From the NCBI GenBank assembly GCA_950022655.1, contig OX465583.1, forward strand, positions 63,702,306 to 63,766,305: DNA of 64,000 nucleotides. The letters run 5' to 3'. This document shows positions 36,823 to 50,239 of the stretch, one piece after another. The position numbers and the translations under genes are program-made. This stretch comes from Alentia gelatinosa. Its lineage: Eukaryota; Annelida; Polychaeta; Phyllodocida; Polynoidae. The notes under the pieces were generated by a model that was not told where the DNA came from, ran no database searches, and saw nothing but the letters and a program-made list of their open reading frames with translations. Within the stretch, counting starts at the first letter, position 1; the number at the start of each line of letters is the position of its first letter.

Positions 36823-39800
36823 AGTATTTCAAATATATGGAAAACTAAGAATGTACTCGCACTTTGTATATAAGTAGTTGTGTTCAGTATATAAAGAAAT
36901 AAAATATTATTTTAATATGCATATATTAATATTAATATTAGTTCATCAACCCCCCCCCCCCTATATCACATGTATACAATGAAGATAAATTTATCATGTG
37001 CATGGTACGTATTCCTCTCAAATGTATTTATTCTTAATGTAAAACAATTCCACATATTTTCGTAAAAAATAGGAGGGGTGAGTTAATTTAATGAAACATT
37101 TTTCAATTTTTTTCATAATTTGTTCATATTTCATAAGAAAATAAACCAATCAATCTGCCCATCCATCAACCTCCCCATCCATCAACCTGCCTACCCATCA
37201 ACCTGACCGACCATCAAACTGCCTACCAATCAGTCTGCCTACCCATCAGTCTGCTGAGCCATCAACCTGTCAGTCCACAAACCTGTCCGCCAATCAACCT
37301 GCCTACCCTGCTGACCCATCAACTTGCCTGCCCAACAACCTGCCCAGCCATTAACCTGCCTACCCATCAACCTGCCTACCCATCAGCCTGCCCATCCATC
37401 AACCTGCCTACTAATCAGCCTGCCTACTAATCAGCCTGCCTACCCTTCAAACTGCCTACCAATCAGTCTGCTTACTCATCAACCTGCCCGTCCACCAACC
37501 TGCCCACTCATCAACCTGCCCATCCATCGACCTGCCTACCAATCAGTCTGCCCACCGATCAACCTGCCTACCTATCAGTCTGATAACCAATCAACCTGCC
37601 CACCCATCAACCTGCCTACCGATCAGTCTACCTACCCGTCTACCTGCCTACCCATCAATCGGCCTACCAATCAGCTTTCCTACCTACCCATCAACCTGCC
37701 TACCCATCTGTCTGCCTACTCATCAATCTGCCTGCCCATCAATCTTTCTGTCCACAAACCTGCCCAACCATCAACCTGTCTGGCTATCAACCTGCCCACC
37801 CAACAACCTGCCTACCAATCAGTCTGCCTACCCATCAGTCTGCCTACCCATCAGCCTGCCTACCAATCAGTCTGCTGACCCATCAGTTTTGCTACCCTTC
37901 AACCTGCTAACCCATTAACCTTCCCATCCACAAACCTCCCAACTGATCAACCTGCCCGACCATCAACCTGTCTACCATCAACTTGCCCGTCCACCAACCT
38001 GCACAGCAAACAACCTGCCTACCCATTAACCTGCCAACCAATCAACCTGCCTACCTGAGTCTGCCTACCCATCAACCTGCCTAATCATCCACCTGCCTAC
38101 CCATAAATCTGCCTACCAATCAATCTGCCCGTCCACCAACCTGCCCAACCATCAACCTGTCTAGCCATCAACCTTCCTACCCATCAACCTGCCTACCAAT
38201 AAGTATGCCTACCCATCAACCTGCAAACCAATCAGTCTGCTGACCCATCAACCTGCCCGTCCAACAGTCTGCCAACCCATCCACCTGCCTACCCATCAAC
38301 CTGCCCATCCATCTAGCTGCCTGCCCATTAACCTGCCTACCCATCAGTCTGCCTATCTATCAACCTGGCAACCCTGCCTACCCGTCCACAAACCTGACCA
38401 CTGATCAACCTGCCGGACCATCAGTCTGCCTACCAATCAGTCTGCCCACCCATAAACCTGCCCTACTGCAACTTGCCCATCCACCAACCTGCAAATCCAA
38501 CTACCTGCCTACCCATCAACCTGCCCACCCTTCAACCTGCCTACAAATCAGTCTGCCTACCCATCAACCTTCCCACCAATCAACCTGCCTTCCCATCAAC
38601 CTGCCTACCCATCTACCTGCCTACCCATCTACCTGCCCGTCTACCAACCTGCCCAACCATCAACCTGCCAACCCATCAACCTGCCCACCCATCTAACTGC
38701 CAACCAATCAACCTGCCCATCCATCTACCTCCCTGCCCATCAACCTGTCTAGCAATCACTCTGCCCATCCATCAACCTGTTAATCCATCAACCTGCCTAG
38801 CCATCAACCTGCCTACCCATCAGTCTGCCTTCCCCAAAACCTGCCAACCCATCAACCTGCCTACCCATCAACCTGCCCTGCCATCAACCTGCCTTGCAAT
38901 CAGTCTTCTTACCCATCAACCTGCCAACCCTTCAACCTGCCAACCAAACAGTCTGCTGACCCAGCAACCTGCCCGTTCACCAACCTGCCCACCAATCAAC
39001 CTGCCTCCCCATCAACCTTCCTACCTATCTACCTCCCTACCCATCTTCGTGCCAACTAAATAGTCTGCCCACCCATCAACCTGTCAACCCATCAACTTGC
39101 CAACCAATTTACCTATCTGGCCATCAACCTGCCTACCAATCGGTCTACCCACCAATAAACCTGCCCTACCGACAACTTGCCCATCCATCAACCTGTACAC
39201 CCAACAACCTGCCTACCCATCAACCTGCCCACCCATCCACCTGCCTACATATCTGTCTGCCTACCCATCAACCTGCGTACCCATCCACCAACCTGCCCAC
39301 CAATTAACCTGTCTAGCCATCAACTCGCCCAACCATCTACCTGCATACCAATCAGCCTGCTGACCCATCAACCTGCCTACCCATCAACCTGCCTACAAAT
39401 CAGTCTGACTATGCATCAACCTGCTTACCCGTCTACCTGCCTACCCATCAACCTTCCCATCCACAAACCTTCCAACCAATCATCAATATGCTCACCCATC
39501 AATTTGCCCAACCTCAACCTGCCTACCCATCAAATTGCCCACCAATCAATCTGCCTACCTATTAACCTGCCCACTCATCAACCTGCCCACCAATCAGTCT
39601 GCCAACCCATCAACCTGCCTACCCATCTGCCTGCCTACCCATCAATCTGCCTACCAATCATTCTGCCTACCCATCTACCTGCCGACCTATCAACCTACCT
39701 ACCCATCCACCTGATTACCCCTCAAATACCCACGCATCAACCTGCCTACCAGTCGACCATGCTGTCTATACACGTGCGGTCCCTTCAACCTACCTCTACG

Positions 39801-40527
39801 CCAACTTGCATGTACACCAACCTGCCTACCAATCAGCCGACCCACTCATCAACCTGACTACCCATAATCCTGACAACCATTCAGCCTGTCCACTAATAAA
39901 CCCTAAGTAAATCTCCAGGGTAAATAAAAGCTTAAAATAATCAGCCTACCCTTCGACCTCCATACCCATCACCCTTCCTACTGATCTACCTGTCTACCCA
40001 TTAGCCTGCCTACCAATCCAGCTGCCTACCCACCAAGCTGCCCACCCATCTACCTGCCTACCCATCTGCCTGCCTACCCATCAACCTGCCCATCGATCCA
40101 TCTGCCTACCAATCAGTTTGCCTACCTATTAACCTGCCTACCAATCAGTCTGCTCACCCATCAACCTGCCCGTCCACCAACCTGCCCACCCATTAACCTG
40201 CATACAAATCAGTCTGCCCAGCCATCAACCTGCCAACCTATCAACCTGCCAACCCATCTTACCGTCTGTGCATCAACCTGTCTAACAATAAGTCTGCCAA
40301 CCAATCAACCTGCCAACCTATCAACCTGCCCGTCCACCAACCTGCATACCCATTAACCTGCCATCGCATCAACCTGCCCATCCACAAACCTACCCAGCCA
40401 TCAACCTGCCTACCAATCAACCTGCTCGTCCATCAATAAGCCCGTCCTCAACCTGCCGACCATTCAACCTGCCTACCCATCAACCTGCCCACCCATCAAC
40501 CTGCCCACCCATCAACCTGCCAACCCT
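36787..40527. repeat. 3.74-kb tandem duplication, left copy
   Basis: The unit runs from TCAAGTTGAG inside the right end of MITE copy C to CCCTTCAA in the minisatellite. The next copy begins at 40,528 with the same TCAAGTTGAGATCC. Copies align closely over their length with few substitutions, against the much greater divergence between arbitrary minisatellite stretches. Confidence 0.9.
36823..37145. other. Unique A/T-rich spacer with poly-C tract
   Basis: This stretch holds an AATATTAATATTAATATTAG-like A/T tract and a run of 13 C near 36,950, then A/T-rich sequence leading into the minisatellite. It is repeated at about 40,554-40,888 with a longer C run (16). No gene seen. Confidence 0.6.
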
Positions 40528-40531
40528 TCAA
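37146..40531 (+). repeat. 16-bp minisatellite, block 1
   Basis: The unit consensus is CCTGCCTACCCATCAA, itself four CCNN/TCAA-like tetranucleotides. Frequent variants are CCACCAA, CCAATCAGT and CCCGTCC. All units lie in the same orientation. As 16 is not a multiple of three, each plus-strand frame cycles through the same 16-residue peptide (48 nt), and the consensus contains no stop in any plus frame. This yields open frames of up to 196 codons in this block, rich in Pro, Cys, Gln, Thr and Asn. I regard them as artefacts of composition. Confidence 0.93.
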
Positions 40532-43500
40532 GTTGAGATCCTCTCTACTGAAAAACACCCCCCAGTATTTCAAATATATGGAAAACTAAGAATGTACTCG
40601 CACTTTGTATATAAGTAGTTGTGTTCAGTATATAAAGAAATAAAATATTATTTTAATATGCATATATTAATATTAATATTAGTTCATCAACCCCCCCCCC
40701 CCCCCTATATCACATGTATACAATGAAGATAAATTTATCATGTGCATGGTACGTATTCCTCTCAAATGTATTTATTCTTAATGTAAAACAATTCCACATA
40801 TTTTCGTAAAAAATAGGAGGGGTGAGTTGATTTAATGAAACATTTTTCAATTTTTTTCATAATTTGTTCATATTTCATAAGAAAATAAACCAATCAATCT
40901 GCCCATCAATCAACCTCCCCATCCATCAACCTGCCTACCCATCAACCTGACCGACCATCAAACTGCCTACCAATCAGTCTGCCTACCCGTCAACCTGCCT
41001 ACCCATCAATCAGCCCTTCCACCAACCTGCCTACCCATCAGTCTGCTGAGCCATCAACCTGTCAGTCCACAAACCTGTCCGCCAATCAACCTGCCTACCC
41101 TGCTGACCCATCAACTTGCCTGCCCAACAACCTGCCCAGCCATTAACCTGCCTACCCATCAACCTGCCTACCCATCAGCCTTCCCATCCATCAACCTGCC
41201 TACTAATCAGCCTGCCTACTAATCAGCCTGCCTACCCTTCAAACTGCCTACCAATCAGTCTGCTTACTCATCAACCTGCCCGTCCACCAACCTGCCCACT
41301 CATCAACCTGCCCATCCATCGACCTGCCTACCAATCAGTCTGCCCACCGATCAACCTGCCTACCTATCAGTCTGATAACCAATCAACCTGCCCACCCATC
41401 AACCTGCCTACCGATCAGTCTACCTACCCGTCTACCTGCCTACCCATCAATCGGCCTACCAATCAGCTTTCCTACCTACCCATCAACCTGCCTACCCATC
41501 TGCCTGCCTACTCATCAATCTGCCTGCCCATCAATCTTTCTGTCCACAAACCTGCCCAACCATCAACCTGTCTGGCTATAAACCTGCCCACCCAACAACC
41601 TGCCTACCAATCAGTCTGCCTACCCATCAGTCTGCCTTCCCATCAGCCTGCCTACCAATCAGTCTGCTGACCCATCAACCTGCCCGTCCACCAGCCTGCC
41701 CACCAATCAACCTGCCTACCCATCAGTTTTGCTACCCTTCAACCTGCTAACCCATTAACCTTCCCATCCACAAACCTCCCAACTGATCAACCTGCCCGAC
41801 CATCAACCTGTCTACCATCAACTTGCCCGTCCACCAACCTGCACAGCAAACAACCTGCCTACCCATTAACCTGCCAACCAATCAACCTGCCTACCTGAGT
41901 CTGCCTACCCATCAACCTGCCTACTCATCTACCTGCCTACCCATAAATCTGCCTACCAATCAATCTGCCCGTCCACCAACCTGCCCAACCATCAACCTGT
42001 CTAGCCATCAACCTTCCTACCCATCAACCTGCCTACCAATAAGTATGCCTACCCATCAACCTGCAAACCAATCAGTCTGCTGACCCATCAACCTGCCCGT
42101 CCAACAATCTGCCAACCCATCAACCTGCCTACCCATCAACCTGCCCTTCCATCTAGCTGCCTGCCCATTAACCTGCCTACCCATCAGTCTGCCTATCTAT
42201 CAACCTGGCAACCCTGCCTACCCGTCCACAAACCTGACCACTGATCAACCTGCCGGACCATCAGTCTGCCTACCAATCAGTCTGCCCACCCATAAACCTG
42301 CCCTACTGCAACTTGCCCATCCACCAACCTGCAAATCCAACTACCTGCCTACCCATCAACCTGCCCACCCTTCGACCTGCCTACAAATCAGTCTGCCTAC
42401 CCATCAACCTTCCCACCAATCAACCTGCCTTCCCATCAACTTGCCTACCCATCTACCTGCCTACCCATCGATCTGCCCGTCTACCAACCTGCCCAACCAT
42501 CAACCTGCCAACCCATCAACCTGCCCACCCATCTAACTGCCAACCAATCAACCTGCCCATCCATCTACCTCCCTGCCCATCAACCTGTCTAGCAATCACT
42601 CTGCCAATCCATCAACCTGTTAATCCATCAACCTGCCTAGCCATCAACCTGCCTACCCATCAGTCTGCCTTCCCCAAAACCTGCCAACCCATCAACCTGC
42701 CTACCAATCAACCTGCCCTGCCATCAACCTGCCTTGCAATCAGTCTTCTTACCCATCAACCTGCCAACCCTTCAACCTGCCAACCAAACAGTCTGCTGAC
42801 CCAGCAACCTGCCCGTTCACCAACCTGCCCACCAATCAACCTGCCTCCCCATCAACCTTCCTACCTATCTACCTCCCTACCCATCTTCGTGCCAACTAAA
42901 TAGTCTGCCCACCCATCAACCTTTCAACCCATCAACTTGCCAACCAATTTACCTATCTGGCCATCAACCTGCCTACCAATCGGTCTACCCACCAATAAAC
43001 CTGCCCTACCGACAACTTGCCCATCCATCAACCTGTACACCCAACAACCTGCCTACCCATCAACCTGCCCACCCATCCACCTGCCTACATATCTGTCTGC
43101 CTACCCATCAACCTGCGTACCCATCCACCAACCTGCCCACCAATTAACCTGTCTAGCCATCAACTCGCCCAACCATCTACCTGCATACCAATCAGCCTGC
43201 TGACCCATCAACCTGCCTACCCATCAACCTGCCTACAAATCAGTCTGACTATGCATCAACCTGCTTACCCGTCTACCTGCCTACCCATCAACCTTCCCAT
43301 CCACAAACCTTCCAACCAATCATCAATATGCTCACCCATCAATTTGCCCAACCTCAACCTGCCTACCCATCAACTTGCCCACTAATCAATCTGCCTACCT
43401 ATTAACCTGCCCACTCATCAACCTGCCCACCAATCAGTCTGCCAACCCATCAACCTGCCTACCCATCAATCTGCCTACCAATCATTCTGCCTACCCATCT

Positions 43501-44351
43501 ACCTGCCGACCAATCAACCTACCTACCCATCCACCTGATTACCCCTCAAATACCCACGCATCAACCTGCCTACCAGTCGACCATGCTGTCTATACACGTG
43601 CGGTCCCATCAACCTACCTCTACGCCAACTTGCATGTACACCAACCTGCCTACCAATCAGCCGACCCACTCATCAACCTGACTACCCATAATCCTGACAA
43701 CCATTCAGCCTGTCCACTAATAAACCCTAAGTCAATCTCCAGGGTAAATAAAAGCTTAAAATAATCAGCCTACCCATCGACCTCCATACCCATCACCCTT
43801 CCTACTGATCTACCTGTCTACCCGTTAGCCTGCCTACCAATCCAGCTGCCTACCCACCAAGCTGCCCACCCATCTACCTGCCTACCCATCTGCCTGCCTA
43901 CCCATCAACCTGCCCATCGATCCATCTGCCTACCAATCAGTTTGCCTACCTATTAACCTGCCTACCAATCAGTCTGCTCACCCATCAACCTGCCCGTCCA
44001 CCAACCTGCCCACCCATTAACCTGCATACAAATCAGTCTGCCCAGCCATCAATCTGCCAACCTATCAACCTGCCAACCCATCTTACCGTCTGTGCATCAA
44101 CCTGTCTAACAATAAGTCTGCCAACCAATCAACCTGCCAACCTATCAACCTGCCCGTCCACCAACCTGCATACCCATTAACCTGCCAACGCATCAACCTG
44201 CCCATCCACAAACCTACCCAGCCATCAACCTGCCTACCAATCAACCTGCTCGTCCATCAATAAGCCCGTCCTCAACCTGCCGACCATTCAACCTGCCTAC
44301 CCATCAACCTGCCCACCCATCAACCTGCCTGACCATCAACCTGCCAACCCT
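40528..44351. repeat. 3.74-kb tandem duplication, right copy (about 3,824 bp)
   Basis: It starts at the novel junction CCCTTCAAGTTGAG, where minisatellite is fused to a MITE end. Its 83-bp excess is explained by two 48-bp gains (near 40,991 and 41,675), one 16-bp loss (near 43,465) and 3 bp of poly-C. It ends where the left copy meets the junction, at 44,352. Confidence 0.9.
40554..40888. other. Second copy of the A/T-rich spacer with poly-C
   Basis: This repeats 36,823-37,145 almost exactly, with a run of about 16 C near 40,690 and one G for A in GAGTTGATTTAATG. It marks the start of the right copy of the 3.74-kb duplication. Confidence 0.85.
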
Positions 44352-46350
44352 TCAACCTTCCTACTCATAATCCTGCCTACAAATCAATCTGCTTACCCAT
44401 TAACCTGCCTACCCTTCTACCTGCCTACCCTTCTATCTGCCTACCCATCAATCTGCCCGTCCATCAACCTGCCTAACCATCAACCTGCCTACCCATATAC
44501 CTGCCTGCCTGTCAACCTGCCTACCTGTCATTCTGCCGACCCGTCAACCTGCCAACCCATCAACCTGCCCATCCAAAAACATGCCTATCTATAAACCTGC
44601 CCGACCATCAACCTGCCTACCAATCAGTCTGCCAAACCATAAACCTTCCCTACCGTCAACTTGCCCATCCACCAACCTGCACACCCAACAACCTGCCAAC
44701 CTATCGACCTACCTACAAATCAGTCTACCTGCAAATCAACCTACCTACAGATCAGTCTGCTGACCTATCAACCGGCCCACCCATCAACATGCCTATCCAT
44801 CAACCTGCCTACCAATCAGTCTGCCAACCCATCAACCTGCCTACCAATCTACCTGCCTACCATCAACCTGCCTACCAATCTACCTGCACACCCATCAATC
44901 AGCCCGTCCTTAACCTGCCCACCCATCAACCTGCCTACCCATCAACCTGCCCACCCATCAACCTGCCAACCCATCAACCTTCCTACCCATAATCCTGCCT
45001 ACAAATCTATCTGCTTACCAATCAACCTGCCTACCCTTCTATCTGCCTACCCATCAATCTGGCCGTCCACCAACCTGCCCACCCATCAACCTGCCTACCC
45101 ATTCACCTGCCTACCCATATACCTGCCTGCCTGTCAACCTGCCTACCCGTCATTCTGCCCATCCGCCAACCTGCCAACCCATCAATCTGCCAATCCATCA
45201 ACTTGCCCATCCATCAACCCATCTATGTGCCAGACTCATCAACCTGCCCATCCACAAGCCTGTCCACCCATCAACATGCCCATCCATCAACCTGCTCACT
45301 CATCAATTTGCCCATCCTCAACATGCCCATCCATCAACCTGCCTACCGATCAACCTGCCTACCTATCAACCTGCTCACTCATCAATCTGCCCATCCTCAA
45401 CATGCCCATCCATCAACCTGCCTACCCATCAACCTGCCTACCCATCAACCTGCTCACTCATCAATCTGCCCATCCTCAACATGCCCATCCATCAACCTGC
45501 CTACCCATCAACCTGCCCACCATCAACCTACCTACCAATCAGTCTGCCTACCCAGCAACCTACCTACCAATCAGTCTGCTGACCCATCAACCTGCCCGTC
45601 CATCAACCTGCCAACCCATCAACCTGCCCAACCATCTACCTGCCTGCCCCTCAATCTGCCTACCAACAAGTGTACCCACCCATAAACCTGCCCTACCGAC
45701 AACTTGCCCATCCATCAGCCTGTACACCCAACAACCTGCCTACCCATCAACCTACCCACCCATCCACCTGCCTACATATCAGTCTGCCTACCCATCAACC
45801 TGGCTACCCATCTACCTGCCTGCCCATCAATCTGCCTACACATCAATCTGCCGATCCACCAACCTGCCTACCAATTAACCTGTCTAGCCATCAACTCGCA
45901 CACCCATCAACCTGCATACCAATCAGCCTGCTGACCCATCAACCTGCCTACCCATCAACCTGCTTACAAATCAGTCTGACTATGCATCAACCTGCTTACC
46001 CGTCTACCTGCCTACCCATCAACCTTCCCATCCACAAACCTTCCAACCAATCAACCTGCCTGTTCATCAATATGCTCACCCATCAATTTGCCCGACCTCA
46101 ACCTGCCTACCCATCAACCTGCCCACCAATCAATCTGCCTACCCATCAACCTGCCCACTCATCAACCTGCCCACCAATCAGTCTGCCAACCCATCAACCT
46201 GCCTACCCATCTGCCTGCCTACCCATCAATCTGCCTACCAATCATCCTGCCTACCCATCTACCTGCCGACCAATCAACCTACCTACCCATCCACCTGATT
46301 ACCCCTCAACTACTCACGCATCAACCTGCCTACCAGTCGACCATGCTGTC
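40889..46350 (+). repeat. 16-bp minisatellite, block 2
   Basis: The unit and orientation are the same as in block 1. It contains the longest plus-strand open frame of the window (44,661-45,878, 405 codons, a degenerate 16-residue repeat). The section 45,700-46,350 is a further, more diverged copy of the sequence at about 39,180-39,770 and 43,020-43,590, so the block has kilobase-scale internal duplication. A non-array island with AATCTCCAGGGTAAATAAAA near 43,732 also occurs near 39,912 and, diverged, near 58,905. Confidence 0.93.
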
Positions 46351-46899
46351 CAGGGATGCAAGTTCGCCGACAATTGACGGAAATCAGAAATTTCTGCATT
46401 TTGAAGTATGATCTTAAACAAAGTATGAAAATAATGAAATAAACTAAGCAGTATTCACAATGGCAGACAATTTCTGAAACTCTGGTGGCTCTTGGTCCTA
46501 TTAGTACCATTGTAGGCGGCACCCAACAGCAGGACCAACGGCATACAAACCACCATAGGCCGTCAGCATTTGGCAGACACTGCCGTCAGAGGTCCGTCAG
46601 GTTCCGAAATTTTGTTTGACGGCACAGACTTGCCCAAGTCAGTTAACTTATAGTGATATTATGAATTAAGTTATTTTGAATTGTTATAAATAGTCAATGT
46701 AATGACAATATATGTAAAAATGTCATGTTGAGTCAATCTATATTATCATTATGATGTCTAAATATGTTTACAAGCTGATTTTCATTACATTTTATTTAGA
46801 AATAAGTCAGAGACTGAAACCGGTCTACTGTAATGCTTCCTGCTCAAGAAGGGGATTTCCAACTTCTCTAAAATAGAAATTGTCACTCTCATTCACAGT
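46351..46899 (+). mobile_element. hAT-like element with CAGGGATG end, right end missing
   Basis: The left end CAGGGATGCAAGTTCGCCG matches the element at 61,566 through about 60 bp (TTGACGGAAATCAGAAATTT). A shared internal piece, CCGAAATTTTGTTTGACGGCA, occurs near 46,600. The left junction is confirmed by paralogous sequence at about 39,768 and 43,592, where CCATGCTGTC runs straight into TATACACGTG. On the right no CATCCCTG is present and the expected flank is absent, so the right end was lost with some array. No transposase seen. Confidence 0.65.
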
Positions 46900-49521
46900 C
46901 CACCTATCGACCTGCCTACCAATCAGTCTGCCTGTCCATCAACCTGCCTACCAATCTACCTGCCTACCCATCAATCTTCCTACCCATCAATCTGCCCTTC
47001 CACCAACCTGCCCAACCATCAACCTGTCTAGCCATCAACCTGCCCAGCAATCAACCTGCCTACCCATCAGTCTCCCTACCCATCAACCTGCCAACCCATC
47101 AACCTGCCCATCCACAAACCTGCCTGACCATCAACCTGCCGACCAATCAGTCTGCCCACCCATAAACCTGCCCTTGCCCATCCACTAACCTGCACAACCA
47201 ATATCCTGCCTACCCATCAACCTCCCCGCCCATCGATCTGCCTACAAGTCAGTCTGCCTACCCCTCAACCAATCACTCTGCCTACCCATCACTCTGCCTG
47301 CCAACCCATCAACCTGCCAACCCATCAACCTGCCCTTCCGTCAACATGCCCATCCACTAACCTAAACCGCCAACCACCTGCCTACCCGTCAACCTGCCTA
47401 CAAGTCAGTCTGCCAACCCATCAACCTGCCTTCCCATCAACCTGCCTACCCATCAACCTGTCCACCCATCTACCTGCCTGCTCATCAACCTGCCTACCCA
47501 TAAGTCTGCCTACCAATCAACCTGCCTACCAATCAGTCTGCCTACCAATCAGTCTGCTGACCTATACACCTGCACGTTCACCCACCTGCCCATCCATCAA
47601 CCTGTATACCTATCTCTCTCCCTAACCATCTACCTGCCTACCAATCAGGTTTCCCACTTAAAAACCTGCCTACCCATCAACCTTCCAACCCATCAAGCTG
47701 CCAACCCATCAACTTGCCTACCAATCAGTCTGCCTACACATAAACCTGCCTACCAATCAGTCTGCTTACCCATCAACCTGCATACCCATTTACCTGCCTA
47801 CCCATCAATCTGCTAACTCATCAACTTCCCCATCCACACACCTGCCCATCCACCAACCATCCCGACCAAGAACATGCCTACACATCAGTCTGCCCCCCCC
47901 CATAAACCTGCCCTACCGTCAACTTGCCAATCTAACAACCTGCCATTGCATCAACCTGCCCGCCCATCGACCTGCCTACCAATCAGTCTGCTGACCAATC
48001 AACCTGGCCACCCATCAACCTGCCTACCTCTAAACTTGCCTACAAATGAGTGCCTACCCAGTAACCTGCCTACCAATCAGTCTGCTGGCCCAACAACATG
48101 CCCCTCCACCCGCCTGCCCACCCATCAATCTGCCTACCCATCAACCTGCCTACCCCTATACCTGCCTGCCTGTCAACCTGCCTACTCGTCATTCTGCAGA
48201 CCCATCAACCTGCCCATCCACAAACATGCCCATTGATAAACCGGCCCAACCGTCAACCTGCCTACCAATTAGTCTGCCCAACCATAAACCTTACCTACCG
48301 TCAACTTGCCCATCTACCAACCGGCACACCCAACAACCTGCCTACTCATCAACCTGCCCACCTATCGACCTGCCTACCAATTAGTCTGCCTGCCCATCAA
48401 CCTACCTATAGATCAGTCGGCTGACCCATCAACCTACCTACCAATCAGTCTGCCTACCCATCAACCTGCCTACCAATCACTCTTTCTACCCATCAGCCTG
48501 CTAATCAATCAACCTGCCAACCCATCAACCTGCCAACCCATCAACCTGCCCACCCATCTACCTGCCCACCCATAAACCTGCCCTTCCGTCACCTTGCCCA
48601 TCCACTAACCTGCCCACCCAACAACCTGCCTACCCATCAACCTGCCCACCCATCGACCTGCCTACAAGTCAGGCTGCCTACCCATAAACCTGCCTTCCCA
48701 TCAACCTGCCTACCCATCAACCTGCCCACCCATTTACTTACCTGCCCATCAACCTGCCAACCCATAAACCTGCCCACCCATCTACCTGCAAACCCATCAA
48801 CCTGCCCATCCATCTTCATGCCTGTCCATCAACCTGCCTAGTAATCAGTCTGCCAACCCATCAACCTATCAATCCATCAACCTGCCCGTCAACAAACCTG
48901 CCCATCCATAAACTTGCTTTCCCACCAACCTACCTAACCATTAGTCTGCCTACCCATCAACCTGTTCATCCAGAAACCTGCCCACCAATCAACCTGCCTA
49001 CCCATCAACCTGCCTTTCAATCAGTCTGCCTACCCATCATCCTGCCCAACCATCAACCTGCCCAACCAGTCTGCCTAGCCAGCTACCCCCGTCCATCAAC
49101 CTCCCTACCCAGTATCATGCTTACCCATCAGCCTGCCTACCGATCACCCTGCCAACCCATCAACCTGCCTACCCATTGACCTGCCAACCCATCAATCCGC
49201 CTACCCATCCATCAACCTGCCAACCCATCAACCTGCCCACCCATCAACCTGCCTACCAATTAGTCTGCCTACCAATCAGTCTGCCTACCAATCAGTCTGC
49301 TCACCCATCAACCTGCCCGTCTTAGAGCCTCGCCAGCCATCAACTTGCCTACCCAACAACCTACCAACCCATCAACCTGCCTGCCCAACAACCTGCATAC
49401 CAATCAGTCTGCCTACCCATCAACCTGTCTACCAATCACTCTGCCTACCCATCAACCTGCCAACCCATCTACCTCCTAACCCATCAATGTGACAACCCGT
49501 CAACCTGCCCACCCATTAACC
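46900..49521 (+). repeat. 16-bp minisatellite, block 3
   Basis: The unit and strand are unchanged. A composite motif of about 250 bp (CATTCTGC...ACAAAC...CCGACCATCAACC...CAACTTGCCCATC...CACACCCAACAACC...GATCAGTC..GCTGACC) at about 48,190-48,425 is recognisable again near 44,530-44,780, 51,600-51,740, 56,735-56,905 and 57,115-57,250. This is evidence for an older higher-order organisation. Confidence 0.92.
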
Positions 49522-49605
49522 TTTTTTTTTTTAAGACATTTATTTATTCTGGTAGATGCTCAACTCAAAAGAGCTGGTCTTAACGTGTGATTTCGATAAG
49601 TGAGG
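49522..49605 (-). mobile_element. Short poly(A)-tailed retrocopy fragment
   Basis: This is an 84-bp non-array island. Read on the minus strand it ends AATAAATAAATGTCTT followed by 11 A, that is, a polyadenylation signal, a short gap and a poly(A) tail. AACCT lies on both sides (49518-49522 and 49606-49610), although that pentamer is common in the array. It is most simply a 5'-truncated retroposed transcript or LINE/SINE 3' end. The source gene cannot be identified from 70 bp. Confidence 0.6.
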
Positions 49606-50239
49606 AACCTGCCCAACAATCAATCTGCCTACCGATCAACCGGCCTACCCATCCACCTGCCTATCTATCTACCTGCCTGGAAATCAACCTACCTACCCAT
49701 CAACCTGCCTACTAATCAGTCTGCCTACCAATCAGTGTGCCAAACTATCAACCTGCCCGTCCACCAACCTGCCCACCCATCCACCTTCCAACCCATCAAC
49801 CTGCATACCAATCAGTCTGCCTACGAATCAGTCTACTGACCCAACAAACTGCCTGCCACCAACCTGCCCACCTGACAACCTGCCGACCCATCTACCTTTC
49901 TGCCCATCAACCTGCCTACCCATCAACCTGCCCACCCATCATCATGTCAGACCAACAAACTGCAAAAAAATCAGTCTGCCCACCCATCAACCTGCCTACC
50001 CATCAACCTGTCCACCCATCAACCTGCCTACCAATCAGTCTGCCTTCCCATCAACCTGCCTACCCGTCAACCTTCCTTCCAATCAGTCTGCCTACCCGTC
50101 AACCTGCCTACCCATCAATCTGCCCTTCCACCAACCTGCCTACCCATCAACCTGCCTTCCAATTAGTCTGCCTACCAATCAACCTGCCTACCAATCAGTC
50201 TGCCTACCCATCAACCTGCCTACCCATCTACCTGCCTAC
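49606..50239 (+). repeat. 16-bp minisatellite, block 4
   Basis: Same unit and orientation. About 190 bp from 49,790 to 49,980 (recognisable by CAAACTGCCTGCCACCAACC) recur near 51,070-51,265 with few changes. It ends CCTGCCTAC, the nonamer repeated beyond the next insertion. Confidence 0.92.

Noticed and set aside
39895..39940. AATCTCCAGGGTAAATAAAAGC island (also at 43,732 and 58,905) as a separate mobile element
   Set aside because: It recurs only within duplicated array segments, without terminal repeats or a poly(A) tail, so it is probably an old array interruption copied by duplication.
44661..45878. 405-codon Pro/Cys/Thr-rich frame that could be taken for a mucin- or silk-like protein
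   Set aside because: All plus frames of the stop-free 16-bp repeat encode the same peptide cycle, with no signal peptide, splice context or non-repeat domain. The length reflects the repeat, not selection.
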